Part shown: positions 36,768 to 49,471 of the stretch, piece after piece
Numbering within the stretch: position 1 is the first letter of the stretch
Layout: every line of letters begins with the position of its first letter
NCBI RefSeq assembly: GCF_032854445.1
Contig: NC_088305.1
Location: 12,715,606 to 12,779,605 of the forward strand
Origin: Liolophura sinensis
Taxonomy: Eukaryota; Mollusca; Polyplacophora; Chitonida; Chitonidae
Length of the DNA: 64,000 nt
Direction of reading: 5' to 3'
The notes under the pieces: model-generated
The model's database searches: none
What the model was told of the DNA's origin: nothing
What the model saw: the letters and a program-made list of their open reading frames with translations, nothing else
Translations under genes and position numbers: made by a program

Positions 36768-37045
36768 TTCTCTACACAGCCATATAGAACATTTTTGTAT
36801 CGGATCGGAAAAAATTCCATCGGCGGAAAATGCGGCAGACTTTGATCTCTGTTCCCACAGAGAGTAATCGAATCGTATGTTTTCGCAGTTATACGTATAG
36901 AAACTTTCATATCAGTTTTTACTGCGCATTTATACTGGTTATTTTACAAGGACTGCAAATTCTTTTTAATAGCTCAATAATCACCTTGTGGGATTTCAGC
37001 CTGTCTACGAGTAATAAAACACATTCGATACGGATTTTACGGATT

Positions 37046-37613
37046 TATCCGTCTATACATCTGCCCGTACGTATCATTTTTTTAATTTCCCCTCATTAAA
37101 ATGAGAAATGGGTGGACATATGGTGTGTCGACTCGTGCGACTTTCTTCTACTCGTGCGTTACTTAAGCTCCAGATTGGCGCATCAACTGCGAGCATTGGC
37201 TAGAAGTAACAACGCGTAAGACCACCGCGTGGGCATCTGGGATTCATAATCACAAGACAAATTTTCCGAGCAGGCCTTGATATAAATTCCCAAAGTATTG
37301 TGTTACACACGTAAAAGAATATATGACTGTAAGGTTGAGGGCCGACTATAATGCATCCCTTCACGGAAGCCACCTGCTGCATGACTGATGATCAGCTGTA
37401 TAGGCTACTTTTACGTTACATTAACTATTAATCAAATGTATCAATAAATTAAGCTCTGTTTGCCGGAAGCGCTTTCTCGTATCATCAAGAAGCACACAAG
37501 CAAATCGCAGAGCGTTCTACCAAATCATGAGATTTCGTTTATCTTCGACCGAAAGCTACAAACAGAACAGGGTAGAGCACGTGCTTTTTAATGCTACTTG
37601 TATGTCATAACAT
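37046..37613. other. anonymous DNA
   Basis: Nothing recognised. Confidence 0.4.
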
Positions 37614-37730
37614 TGCTGAAAACTGCTTTTCTTTGCATGATTCCGCCCTAATTTCGTACTGAAATACTTTCTTAGTTCTTTGGTGGCTTGTGTTAAATGC
37701 CGTGGCAATTCATAGGTCAAGAATTCAGAA
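37614..37730 (+). repeat. family D dispersed repeat, copy 3
   Basis: tctttgcatgattccgccct / aatttcgtactgaaatactt / tcttagttctttggtggctt / gtgttaaatgccgtggcaat, collinear with the copies at 13170 and 52928. Confidence 0.55.
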
Positions 37731-39490
37731 AAAAAGCGGTAATTATGAGATTCCGCCACTGCATGCCCTTACATACTATACCGGACCTTTCAGGTCTTTT
37801 GCAGTGTTGATCAAAGGAGTATCAACAGGAACAATCAACCAAAAAAGTTTAAAATTTCCATTGATGACAAAGTTTCAAAATTATCCCTTCATCTTGTGAG
37901 CTCATCCCTTGCATACAGACTTGGACACGAGATGACGTCAGGAAGGATATCATTTAAGAGTGGATCGGTGTTTTCTTCGGAACACTATTTGATCTGCTCG
38001 CACCTTAAAACATAATTGTCCTCTTGAGTAAATATCAAGCAAAACTGCTAAAGAGATAAATGAAAAAATATATTTTTCTTAAACGAAACAGTCTACTTCA
38101 TTTACACAGCGATATGTAAGCAGGTGCAATTGCAGAGCAAAGAGCACAAATGTCTAACCTCCTATAAGAACCATTTGTCTTTCCAACAATATAGTCAGCA
38201 TGTCTGTAGGTACCGCGTGGAAAAGTCTGCCGCTGGTTCGAAACCCGGAGTGGTCGTAGGCCAATTCTCAGCACTAGAATCTGCGCTATATTCAGAAAGT
38301 GTAATCCTAATACTTAGGATATAATAATATAATATAACATAATATAATACTTAATAATCCCCTTTCCAAATGGCATCTATATCTGTCTGAACATGCCAAA
38401 AGTCCATGGTTTACCACGGGCATTCCTCCATGGTTTTCTCCACCCGTACATCTGACCTCCATCGAATAGCGTTCAACAGGAATTAAATAAACTTATTTAC
38501 GCCGCGGACAATAGTGATTTCCTAACATGGCGGCGATCAGATTTATTATTGCAGGAAACCGGACAGAGCGTGGGATGCATTAGGCTTCATCAGGTACCGT
38601 ATTAATAAAACTCTTGGTTACGATCAGCCTTGGATGCAGATGTACCGGTATATGTATCCCCTTTCCTAAAGCCTATAGCCTACCTATCCCAAGGCTCGGT
38701 CAATTGAGCTGGGGGAGAAAGAGAGAGACGAGTGAGTAAAACCCTGATCTGATCGTGACGCACGATTAGTTCAGTGATCCCTAGGGGGAGGGAGCTTAGG
38801 TCTAGGTGTTGTCAAATGTCAAGTCCTGTGGCGTGCCCCGTCAACCTTACTGGGGACTTTATCAGCTTTATCGGATATATCTGTTTTTACAACAATTTGC
38901 GTGAGATCGGGTGTTAATATAGTTAGGTCTGGTCGATTTATTTTGCACGCTGCCTTGTCACCATTAATGCGTGTCTCCGATTTTTCAATACAGGTTATTG
39001 TTTTTATGGCAGCTTATGGGTCCGGTGGACAGAGTGAATCAGCGTACTGTTCAGAATCTAGTGGTACAGACGAACTATATTAAGCGACAGAGATATGGTT
39101 CGTTGACAAGAATGCTCCACTTGATTGTGTCTTCACTGTGAATGTAATTGGTTAACGACGGCAGTCATACGTGAATGGTTTATGTCCTGGTGCTCAGACT
39201 GAACTTAGGAATCTTAACAATCCTCACGAAAGGTGAATCAGGCATGTACTGTCCGTGCTATGTCATGACATAAACACAGAATAAATGCTGTGTGCCAGCA
39301 AAGCGGGATTAATACCATACAGAGGAACCAGTCATTTCATCTGTAGATGACAAAAGATATACACGTGTACAATGTACACGTTGACACGTGTACCGTATGC
39401 TGAAATGAAGTATTTTAAGCATATACCAATCGGAGAGGTATGTGAAGCCGTTTAAGACCATCATCGTACATTCGTATTATCGCCCCATCG
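37731..39490. other. anonymous DNA with a possible tRNA-like box
   Basis: At 38235-38245 ggttcgaaacc is a perfect-looking box B within 'gccgctggttcgaaacccgg', so a partial tRNA-derived SINE may lie at about 38190-38300, but box A is not clear. AT-only runs occur at 38320-38350. Nothing else recognised. A short palindromic patch near 39360-39395 repeats acacgtgtac. Confidence 0.35.
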
Positions 39491-39721
39491 CCTCACGATT
39501 GAACGAAGCGACGATGTGACAGTCGGAAGCGGTGATACCACACTGTCAAGCGATGGAACGAGGCTGGCATCGCTTCGCAATATCGTGTTCTCGCTTTGTT
39601 CATTCGTTTCATCACTTTGTTCCTTAGTGTCATCGCTTCGTCACATCCTTCGATCGGCTTTACGACAAGTGATGTTATTGATGTTTTCTTGTTTCAGTGG
39701 AATTTACAAGTTGAGTTGGAC

Positions 39722-39885
39722 AACATAACAAACATAGGAATCACAACTATTTGTTTCGACGTTTCGGTATAAGTACTAATACTAATACCGTTATCAAGCC
39801 TAATGCTTAAACACGGTATTGATACCTCTACCGAAACTTCGCTCACTGAATAAAAAGAAGTTGTGATACACATATTTGTTATGTT
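39722..39885. mobile_element. long imperfect palindrome, MITE-like
   Basis: Arms of about 75-80 bp. The left begins aacataacaaacatagga and includes atcacaact and gtttcggta. The right, on the opposite strand, begins aacataacaaatatgtg and contains atcacaact and gtttcggta in the same order. The arms meet at an ataccg...cggtat core. Total is 164 bp, so it could fold into one hairpin. No target-site duplication was recognised. The 120-codon minus-strand frame crossing it is not a gene. Confidence 0.65.
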
Positions 39886-40008
39886 ACGTGCGTTCATTAC
39901 TAGTTCCGCTTTATGTATGTCACTGTTTCCAAATACACTTGAGAAAGGCGCGAAGCTAGAAAAGTCCACGTGATTACATTTTCCAAATTTTCGGCTAATG
40001 ACAAGTAT

Positions 40009-40160
40009 TAGTACCAGAAAAGGAAAACTGAAACCACAATGCTCTGCTTTGGTCATGCGACGAACGAAGCAATGGTTCGTACCAGAAAAGGAAAAATGAA
40101 AACCACAATGCTAGGCTTTGGTCATGCGACGAAGGCTGTGGAACGAAGCAATGGATCGGT
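40009..40160. repeat. two-copy tandem duplication, about 70-80 bp
   Basis: 'agtaccagaaaaggaaaac ... accacaatgctctgctttgg ... gaacgaagcaatgg' is followed directly by a second copy, 'cgtaccagaaaaggaaaaat ... accacaatgctaggctttgg ... gaacgaagcaatgg', with a short insertion in the second. Confidence 0.8.
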
Positions 40161-40501
40161 GGCGCGGAGTGGGTACGTGATGCTACGAAGTAAATGGAAC
40201 AAACCGTCGTCTGGCGACAATAGCACTATCGTACGATGATGGCCTTAACCACATTTTATAGTTGATGACCTTAAAGAATAGTTTCCAGGCAAAATGGTCA
40301 TTTCACAGGTAAATCATACATAAGGTCGCATGTCCACTGGTATCTTTCAGGCAGATCATTTTTATCACAAATCTTTGTTCGACATTTTACCGTAAGAAAC
40401 TTTGTGTCTGTTGTGACCAGAAACTGAACGAGATTTATGCACATGGCACATAACTTTTCAAATTCGAAGATTGTATGTGAAAACTAGAAGCCAACCTGCT
40501 T

Positions 40502-42427
<1,926 letters not shown>

Positions 42428-42640
42428 AGCTGGCCGTGGCCGAGTGGTTAATGTGCCAGTCGCAAATACACTTATGACGCGAGCTCAATCCTCTTCTCGT
42501 GGACTCGGTCATCAATGTTCTTCTCTGTAGTTTTATATGGATTTGGCTGGAGGCCACTAGTTTTTCATCGGTATGACATATGTAACAAAAGGGGCTGTTT
42601 GACAGGGTAAAATTCGTGGGTTCGATTTCCACGGGGTACG
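42428..42640 (+). mobile_element. tRNA-Ser/Leu-like SINE head
   Basis: ggccgtggccgagtggttaa at 42431 is a type II-like box A region. gagctcaatcc near 42482 is a weak box B and gtgggttcgatttccac near 42616 a stronger one. The combination suggests a tRNA-derived SINE, perhaps dimeric, rather than a functional tRNA, because no cloverleaf with paired acceptor arms is evident. Confidence 0.45.
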
Positions 42641-42794
42641 GTGAAATCCTCTAAAAGCAAAGTTTTTACACGATAATCAAATAAATAAGTACAAAAAATA
42701 AGTCCCGGGCCGGGACTCATAATTTTCACTTGCATTACCTCGTGAGGAAGCCGCCGAAGGATTTGAACAGGTGTTTGCATGAAGTATTATATAA

Positions 42795-43085
42795 TTAAGA
42801 CCTACAGCTTAGAGAGAAAACAGTGTGATAACTGGTAAATGGTCACACATAACCAGTGAAGTACGGCCTCTTGTCAACTTACCTCAGTAAGGGTTGTATT
42901 CTAAACTGTCCATGTAAATGCATAACTAGTAGCCAATAACACGTCCCATAACACCATAGTTTAAGCATAATTAGGTAAAGTAATGCAGTCATGTTAACTG
43001 CAATTTATTATACGTCACTGCTCAAAAATACTCAAAATGTTGTGTATTCATCACATTTAACCTACAAACACATTAAAACAGTGTA
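42795..43085 (-). repeat. family C repeat, minus-strand copy
   Basis: agtgtgataactggtaaatg / tacggcctcttgtcaactta / ctaaactgtccatgtaaatg / ctcaaaatgttgtgtattca / tcacatttaacc, collinear with 18525-18810. Confidence 0.7.
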
Positions 43086-43131
43086 ACACCTTTCTACCTA
43101 TTAATAGCAAATGTCAAACTAGAATCAAACG

Positions 43132-43386
43132 GGGGCCTCCGTGGCTCAGTCGGTTAAAGCGCTAGCGCAGCGTAATGACCCAGGAGTCTCCCACCAATGC
43201 GGTCGCTGTGAGTTCAAGTCCAGCTCATGCTGGCGGCCGTACGTGAGAAGGTCTGCCAGCAACCTGCGGATGGTCGTGGGTTTCCCCCGGGCTCTGCCCG
43301 GTTTCCACCCACCATAATGCTGGCCGCCGTCGTATAAGTGAAATATTCTTGAGTACGGCGTAAAACACCAATCAAAAAAAAAAAAG
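43132..43386 (+). mobile_element. SINE1, full-length reference copy
   Basis: The cleanest copy in the window. The head ggggcctccgtggctcagtc has box A tggctcagtcgg (43142-43153) and box B-like gagttcaagtcc (43210-43221). The body follows, then cttgagtacggcgtaaaaca, ccaatc and an A tail. Identical gaatcaaacg direct repeats at 43122-43131 and 43387-43396 are its target-site duplication. Transcription would be by RNA polymerase III; mobilisation requires a partner LINE, which is not in this window. Confidence 0.95.
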
Positions 43387-43396
43387 GAATCAAACG

Positions 43397-44618
43397 TGCG
43401 ACCTTATTTGTCGAGAGACGATCGACCTTTGGTAAGATCGAAGCACCACGTAGAGCCGCGAACATGGCTTGTCACAGACAATGTGAACAGCAAGCTTTAA
43501 CTGACGATATGTATTCCAGTCCGGCACAGCCAGCGCCCAGCGTGGCTCTGTGTACTCGGAAATAGCTGCTTACGGCGCAAAAGGAAATAAGGTCATTTCT
43601 ACACGGCATAAATGTTATAGTTAAGTTAATATGTCTCTGACCTTTCATTAACATGCAACTTAAACATGAACGCTATGATTAGTAATAAGGGCTGCAAAGT
43701 GGAAAGTTTCTCGTTATGTCACGTTTGCCTTGGTTCGATGTAAATGCCAAATACCTATCTCGATTTACGTTGTAGTGTATAAGTGAAACATTCGTGAGTA
43801 CGTGAAAAATAATCAAATAAAAAAATAAGTAAATCAAGTTTAATGTGAGTTTCAATCAAAAATTAAAATCTTAAAAATAAGACTTTAATTTCGCAACGCT
43901 TATCTGAAGATTTCTTTTTTGTTCAAATCATACACCAGTTGTGAAGCTTGTTGTGTAACTGGTCATTTCAGCCCATAACGCATTATTCTTTTCCTCGGAG
44001 CTAAAATTCTTAAAATGCATAGAATTAAATCCAGAATTTCCCCTCAAAATGACGAATTTATTAAATTAAACTGTTATTAGCGGAATTCCTTTTATCTCCT
44101 CTTTTCTACAGTACCACAGTATACCTTTATGCTTTTTTATATTATCCCTAATATGTGTTCGTGCACCAACGGCATTATCTAACTTTTATGTTAGATCTTT
44201 CTTTCCTTTTCTCAGCTAAAGGGATAGATCAAGCTGATGTGAGCTTTAATCCCTCCGCTCTGCTAACTGTTTTTCTATATGTTCATATTCACATATCTTC
44301 TTTCTTTAAGGTTGTTCATAATATTGTAATATTAATTTCATTGGTGATTAAACAAATCAAATAAAATCGATTTTGTTTCAATATGCTGCCTAACTCAAAC
44401 ACATGTCGACATTATAACCATGTGAATAGCGTTTACTTGGCAGCAGATCTACCCTTAGACGGCTCTCCGCTGATACTGAACCCAAAAGATCAAAACGATC
44501 GGATGTCATCATTTTTACGTTAGTCGTAACAAACGAAATTACCCGGGGTTGAACTTGCCAACTCTCACGCTTAACTTCGCTTCTCTAGTTTTACTCTCTA
44601 TGAGATAGTTTCTTTATA
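43397..44618. other. anonymous AT-rich DNA with small repeat fragments
   Basis: A SINE1 3' fragment sits at 43772-43837 (gtataagtgaaacattcgtg ... AAAT tail). 44545-44605 ends with tctagttttactctctatga, a family C end fragment abutting the Tc1-like element. A 69-codon frame at 44155-44364 is unsupported. Confidence 0.45.
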
Positions 44619-45460
44619 AACTGACGGCCAAAAGAAACATTATGACTTCGTGAGTTAAATTTAGCCAGACTTTTTAGCAAATTAATACCAAATTATGGTA
44701 GGAAAACATTGTACAAAACATATTCCCATGTGCAACAAGTGTCATATACGCTCACACAAATTTGTTTTGAGACAATGAAGAAAGTTGTGAAGTTACGGGA
44801 ACCTAACAGCTCAACGTTACGTAGACGAAATTCTACGTCCTGTTATCCTGCCATTCCTTCAACAGCAGCCACGTGGTGTCCTGTACCAGTATGACAACAC
44901 CAGACCCCATACAGCTCGAGTTGTGCAGAACTTCTTGGAAGTCAGCGACGTCAACGTCTTGCCGTGGCCTGCACGTTCCCCAGATATGTCCCCCATAGAA
45001 CACCTTTGGGATATCATGGGTCGTCGAGTAAGACAAAGCCAACATCTTGCAGCCAACCGACAAGAAATGGCTATCCCTGTCCAAGATGAATGGCAAAGAA
45101 TCCCACGTCGTCTCATCGGACGACTGACTTTTTACTATGCGTCGGAGAGTTTTTGCATGCATTGAAGCAACGGGTTGCCACTCGCGAGATTGATTGGTTT
45201 TGATACTGACTGATTTTAAAATGAACTTTTTGTATACTCTGCCCATTGTTAAATAAGATGGAATGGCTATTTTTCTACCCCTGTTCTGTTTGTTCACTTG
45301 TAAAATGATTTGAGAGCTGCTTTGTCCGTTCTTACCCAAAACTTCCAATATCTAAAGTCATTGGTCTTTTCAAAATATTAAACATTCAGTTATCCTGTTT
45401 TCTGCTTTAGCAAAATAAATTGATTTGAACTCTTTGTAAAGTTTCTTTTGGCTGTCAGTT
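44619..45460 (+). mobile_element. Tc1/mariner-like DNA transposon, internally deleted
   Basis: Near-perfect terminal inverted repeats: aactgacggccaaaagaaac at the left (from 44619) and, on the opposite strand, aactgacagccaaaagaaac at the right (ending 45460). They differ at one of 20 positions. TA dinucleotides flank both ends (44617-44618, 45461-45462), the signature target duplication of this superfamily. The element is 842 bp, whereas autonomous Tc1-like elements are generally about 1.3-1.7 kb, so the 5' part of the transposase gene has been lost. See the remnant at 44791-45193. Confidence 0.92.
44791..45193 (+). pseudogene. Tc1-like transposase, C-terminal remnant with frameshift
   Basis: The frame opens after a stop at 44788-44790 and encodes the C-terminal catalytic half of a DDE transposase: NLTAQRYVDEIL, then YQYDNTRPHTARVVQ with the second catalytic Asp, then WPARSPDMSPIEHLWD with the catalytic Glu. 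Exactly 34 residues separate Asp and Glu, matching the DD34E signature of Tc1. The frame ends at 45163-45165, but the expected family C-terminus (MRRRVFACIEA...) continues one base out of register from 45137 and stops at 45191-45193, so a frameshift lies near 45130. The DNA-binding N-terminal domain and first catalytic Asp are absent. The element cannot encode an active enzyme, and long frames on the opposite strand are shadows. Confidence 0.95.
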
Positions 45461-45462
45461 TA

Positions 45463-45910
45463 TTATACTACGCCTACGCCAAGAAGGACGAAGGAAATGT
45501 CTGAAATTTTCACTAATACTAGCATACATGCGAGAGGTAGTTCCATACTATATATACCTATATTCTATTTGTTCTTCATCTTTTCACACTGGCCTCTTGC
45601 CATTCACTAATTGCGCACTTTTCATTCATCACCAAGACCTTGATAAGTGCGTTCAGGATTGATTGAGCAGAATTTTCAAAATACGTTGGCACAATGTTTA
45701 ACTAACTGTGTTATCGCTTCAAATACGTACCACTTTTACCTTGGCAGCGCAAGAGATTAACTCCCGCAAATCATGATATAATTTTCAATTATAGCTGTGG
45801 GTGCCAAGATAAGTGCTTGAATTAGTGTAGAATCTTTGCGTACCCTTGTCAGTTTGCTTGCCAGTTTTATGGTTAGCTATTATGTCTTCACCTGTGTACA
45901 GTGTGATCGC
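45463..45910. other. anonymous DNA
   Basis: Nothing recognised. Confidence 0.4.
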
Positions 45911-45919
45911 TATTTAGTC

Positions 45920-45994
<75 letters not shown>

Positions 45995-46018
45995 TAAATA
46001 TATATATATATATATATT
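45911..46018. repeat. (AT)n microsatellite forming a 90-bp palindrome
   Basis: tatttagtct at 45911-45920 and its reverse complement agactaaata at 45991-46000 bracket an almost pure AT tract, which then continues to 46018. The 45911-46000 stretch is close to a perfect palindrome that could extrude a cruciform or hairpin. Confidence 0.9.
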
Positions 46019-46195
46019 GCCCTACCCGCTTTCCGTAGCACAGGCTACCATGAAAAGGCCGCTGTGTATATCACACTGCACCGTGGCCACGACTGTGGGC
46101 GACCCTTACATATACCACGCCGCGTATTCTTCGTAGGTGTGACCGCTACATACATGTACACAGGTTTAATCAACGTGTCACACGTGTACCATTCC

Positions 46196-46520
46196 GCGAG
46201 GTGAATTGACAAGAGGCTGGATTTTACCGGTTTACGTGTGACCATTTTACCTGCGTTGCGCTTGTTTTATACAATGTGCTGTAGTCTTTCATACGGTATG
46301 TCGGCCTCTTTAAACCAGAATTCTGGAGGTGGACTAAATAACACTGAGGCCTGTTTCTTCGCTTTGCATTGTTTTCAAAGCATTTTGTGACTAATTATTT
46401 GGGAAATTGTGAACTATTCGCTTTTAGCATATTCCCGATTCTGGTTAGATCGTGGTGTTAGGGACTCTATGATTTGTTACCGCTTGTGCATTTTCATGAA
46501 CATTTGGAAAGAAACCTGAA
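46196..46520 (+). repeat. family C repeat, permuted copy
   Basis: Starts with the end block (gacaagaggctggattttac / cggtttacgtgtgaccattt / tgtgctgtagtctttca) and then continues into the head block (ctttaaaccagaattctgga / ggtggactaaa ... gaacatttggaaag). The end-then-head order means it spans a junction between two monomers, as in a tandem dimer. Confidence 0.6.
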
Positions 46521-47424
46521 TTGAAGTTCTCATATAAGTGTACGGTAGATGGACTTTGACCGTACGTTTCGTCAGGCGCACAAGTCCCAGAGTATATTTT
46601 GTGTGACTGGCCATTATATTTTATATTTTGGTGTTTAAGACTTTGCTTCTGAATTCATTTCTGGCCTGAGGAGGGAGTGGGGAGTAGTGAGAGCTTGAGT
46701 GTAACTTGATTATCACAGACAAACTACCTCGTATAACCCATTTATTTCTATATTTACGTCATTACATGTATAGATTGCTCCCCTAACAAAATGTTTATTT
46801 TACCTCCGTGCATGGCAAGTAGCATTTTCCACAAATACAGTCATGTCTCCTATATTTTTCTCTCCGTCTGACAGAATATCAAGCAATGTGAAAATAAATT
46901 ACTTTGTTACTCGAGCGTGAATTATATACACTGAAACTATAAATAAATACTGCTGAACATATATACCTTCAATGGAGGCATTTATCTTCGCTCGCCAGAG
47001 CTTGGCGCTTGACCTTGACACGGAGCTGTGCGGACTTCAAGGTCAGAGAGACAAGTCTGTTTTCCGTTCGTCTTGACAACATTTGCCCTGCTTTCCTTCA
47101 GACATCGATAACCCTGCGCGATTTGGGGGGTGATGACTTGTGAAATAAACAAGGGTAAATAATGTTGCCCTGTAGGGCTTCTCTGGCAAAAACGCCTCTA
47201 TTCATGGATTTTACATAAAAAGGAGTATTACCATTTTATGTTCCAAAAATAAACTCCACTTTTATCTGAAATATCTGTATACATACAATAAGAATTTTAG
47301 CGACTTATATTTCAGATTGTGATGAATAAAATGGGTTGTAGAGGTCTGAATAGTGAAAAGGGTCACTAAGAACGGGGCGTAAATGATACCGGCTAATAGA
47401 CACATGTTTATCTCTAATTTGCAG
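46521..47424. other. anonymous DNA with a GC-rich patch at 46970-47110
   Basis: The patch contains a 35-codon ATG frame (MEAFIFARQSLALDLD... from about 46973) and two opposed TCAAGGTCA words (47010-47018 on the minus strand, 47037-47045 on the plus strand). No gene model could be built. Confidence 0.35.
47010..47045. promoter_or_regulatory. inverted pair of TCAAGGTCA nuclear-receptor-type half-sites
   Basis: TGACCTTGA (47010-47018) is the reverse complement of TCAAGGTCA, which occurs at 47037-47045; 18 bp lie between. TCAAGGTCA is the known extended half-site of SF-1/FTZ-F1 and estrogen-related receptors. Whether it is used here is not known, and two 9-mers can arise by chance in 64 kb. Confidence 0.25.
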
Positions 47425-47466
47425 ACTTTCTTCCGATTGACTTTGAGCGATGTTGTTCTCAGTTTG
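47425..47466 (+). CDS. very weak 42-nt exon candidate
   Basis: Bounded by tttatctctaatttgcag and the canonical donor gtaagt (47467). It would encode 14 residues in phase 0 (TFFRLTLSDVVLSL). Both splice signals are good, but the segment is so short that coincidence is likely. Confidence 0.12.
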
Positions 47467-47483
47467 GTAAGTAATTTTAACAC

Positions 47484-47893
47484 TTGTTTGAGAATAGTTT
47501 AATGTTTATGCTCAACCTAAATATGCGGATATTTTTAAACCAAAGCGAATTTTAGTTGGAAACTGTGGTAAGCCTTGAAATGACGGTTTGTTCATTGATA
47601 CAAATTTAAAAGATAACAAACTTCAAGGGCTATAAATGTGCCCCTTTTCCCAGTCTCACAGTTGCGCCTTTGAAATTTGTTTTGCTGTGCACTTAATTAA
47701 ACATTAATCACTGACGTTTAATGCTATATAATAAGAATGCCGGCTTACTAAACTTTACTTTGGCTTTTGGAACGTTGCGTCCACTGGACATTTGGCTTTT
47801 GGATTCGTCACATGGAATTCGTCTGCAGCTTCTAAAAATTCAAATCTGGTAGGTTTCATTTTTTATTTGTGTAACAAGGTGAGATATGAGCGC
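47484..47893. other. anonymous DNA
   Basis: Nothing recognised. Confidence 0.4.
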
Positions 47894-48147
47894 TACACTA
47901 AAACAAAATTGTTAATTTTAACAGAAAGCCTGTTGGCTGAGCGATGCTAGAGAGTATTCTGTTATTACATAATAGTGTGTCATATTAAACATAATATTCT
48001 GTCATTTTAATGGAATCTTTATGATGAATTAATAGAATATGTGTCTTATATTCAATAGAATAATCTGTTTCAATAGCAGAATACATTCTAGTGTTAGTCA
48101 GAAAACAGACTTTCTGTTAAAATTAACAGAATATTTTTTTGAGTGTA
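47894..48147. mobile_element. MITE with about 75-bp terminal inverted repeats, TA-flanked
   Basis: The left end tacactaaaacaaaatt / gttaattttaacagaaag / cctgttggctga / gtattctgttatt is mirrored, on the opposite strand, by the right end tacactcaaaaaaatatt / ctgttaattttaacagaaag / tctgttttctga / gtattctgctatt. Taking the outer TA as target duplication, the element begins CACTMAAAA, compatible with the Tc1/mariner superfamily. It is 254 bp, very AT-rich and non-coding. A partner transposase is not visible here; its ends differ from the Tc1-like element at 44619. Confidence 0.85.
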
Positions 48148-49084
48148 TCTACATATACCTTTGTGCTGGGGGAATTCTCTTCTAGACTGGTAGAAACGTC
48201 GAATGAAAATCCAGTCTGGAGGTCATTGGCTCAAATCCCCAAACCCCCTTCACATTTATCGTCGGTTTTTACGCAGCTTTTGTTATCACGATATTGAGAT
48301 AAACCATGTCGAAGACACCAGGCGTGAAGTTCTGTGTATTCGCAGTCTATTGCTAGCGTGCCCAACATCTACATGACCGATTATTGTAGCGAAGGCGACG
48401 AAGTACTGAAAACTTGGCATTGACACGATTCAACTCAACTCAATTCAACTAGTCGTACCCAGTTGGTCCCAGTCGTTAATGCCCATAACGATTTTAAGAT
48501 TGACCGGTGTACACGTAACGCCTGGAGTTCAACTCCAGCTGAGTCGCGTCTTTATTTCGCATACGCGAGGCCTTGCGCTCTGACGCTTTAGTCAAGTTGA
48601 CTTAGGTTTTAAGCTCTTGTGTAAGCCCAATGTTTTTTATAAGCATATACACACCGAAAAGTGTTACACACTACAGGAAAGCACAAAGTGAGCAAAACGT
48701 GTGGTTTATAGTTCAAAGCTCGATATACTCAACTCACCTCAACCAAACTGTTGCGTGGGTCGTCAGATTTCCGATACAACTAGAGTTTGTATTTCAGTTG
48801 TTACGTGTTTACCGGTTCAATCCAACGCCATATGGCCACCAGCGGCTGCGACCAACTACGTACGACCAGCTGGGTTGGGGTGAGTTGCATCTTAATCTCC
48901 TGTGCATGATGAGAAGTGCATAGTAAGAACGTATTTCCCGTTTTTAGCTGAGTCACGTGCTTATACCGTATACACTCGCGAAACGGTCGAGTTGAGTATC
49001 TGGGTCAAAGTCACGCTAATGTCACGCATTCGTCGCTGACCCACTCACACTCACCATACTGTACTGTTATATATTGAATTACTT
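48148..49084. other. anonymous DNA with possible tRNA-like patches
   Basis: ggctcaaatcccc near 48226 and ggagttcaactccagc near 48524 resemble box B sequences, but no complete SINE could be assembled. Frames at 48630-48923 overlap in two phases and are unsupported. Confidence 0.3.
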
Positions 49085-49382
49085 TATTATTGAATTCCTG
49101 CATAAACCAGGATTCCATTGAAAGACTAATCGTCCCCAAGGACTGTCTCCATTGTATTTAAATTTCAATGTTATTGCTGTATGTTAAATGTGATGACAAC
49201 ACAGTGTTTTGAGTAATTCAAGACCAGTGGGTCCAATGTAGTACCGTTACCATCACTGTGTGTTTTACTTTATTAAGCTTTGGCCACGGTGGTAGTGGGC
49301 ATGTAAATTGCTGTTATTAAACGTTTACACGAATAGCAAATGAAATAAATGAACATGAATTTCTTTATTTATTTATTTATTT

Positions 49383-49471
<89 letters not shown>

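Larger units (their letters stand above)
33834..37045 (+). repeat. segmental duplication, copy B
   Basis: Direct-orientation partner of 27725-31655. It is shorter because of an internal deletion of the family C head between 'gtctttcatt' and 'gagtaattatagacc', a deletion near 36310-36340 relative to A, and absence of the two SINEs of A. It contains a SINE1 (36545-36767) where A has unrelated unique sequence. Point differences and indels are frequent, so the duplication is not recent. Confidence 0.9.

Noticed and set aside
44833-45348. 171-codon minus-strand reading frame
   Set aside because: Shadow of the Tc1-like transposase remnant, whose plus-strand frame has the catalytic DN...PIEH motifs.
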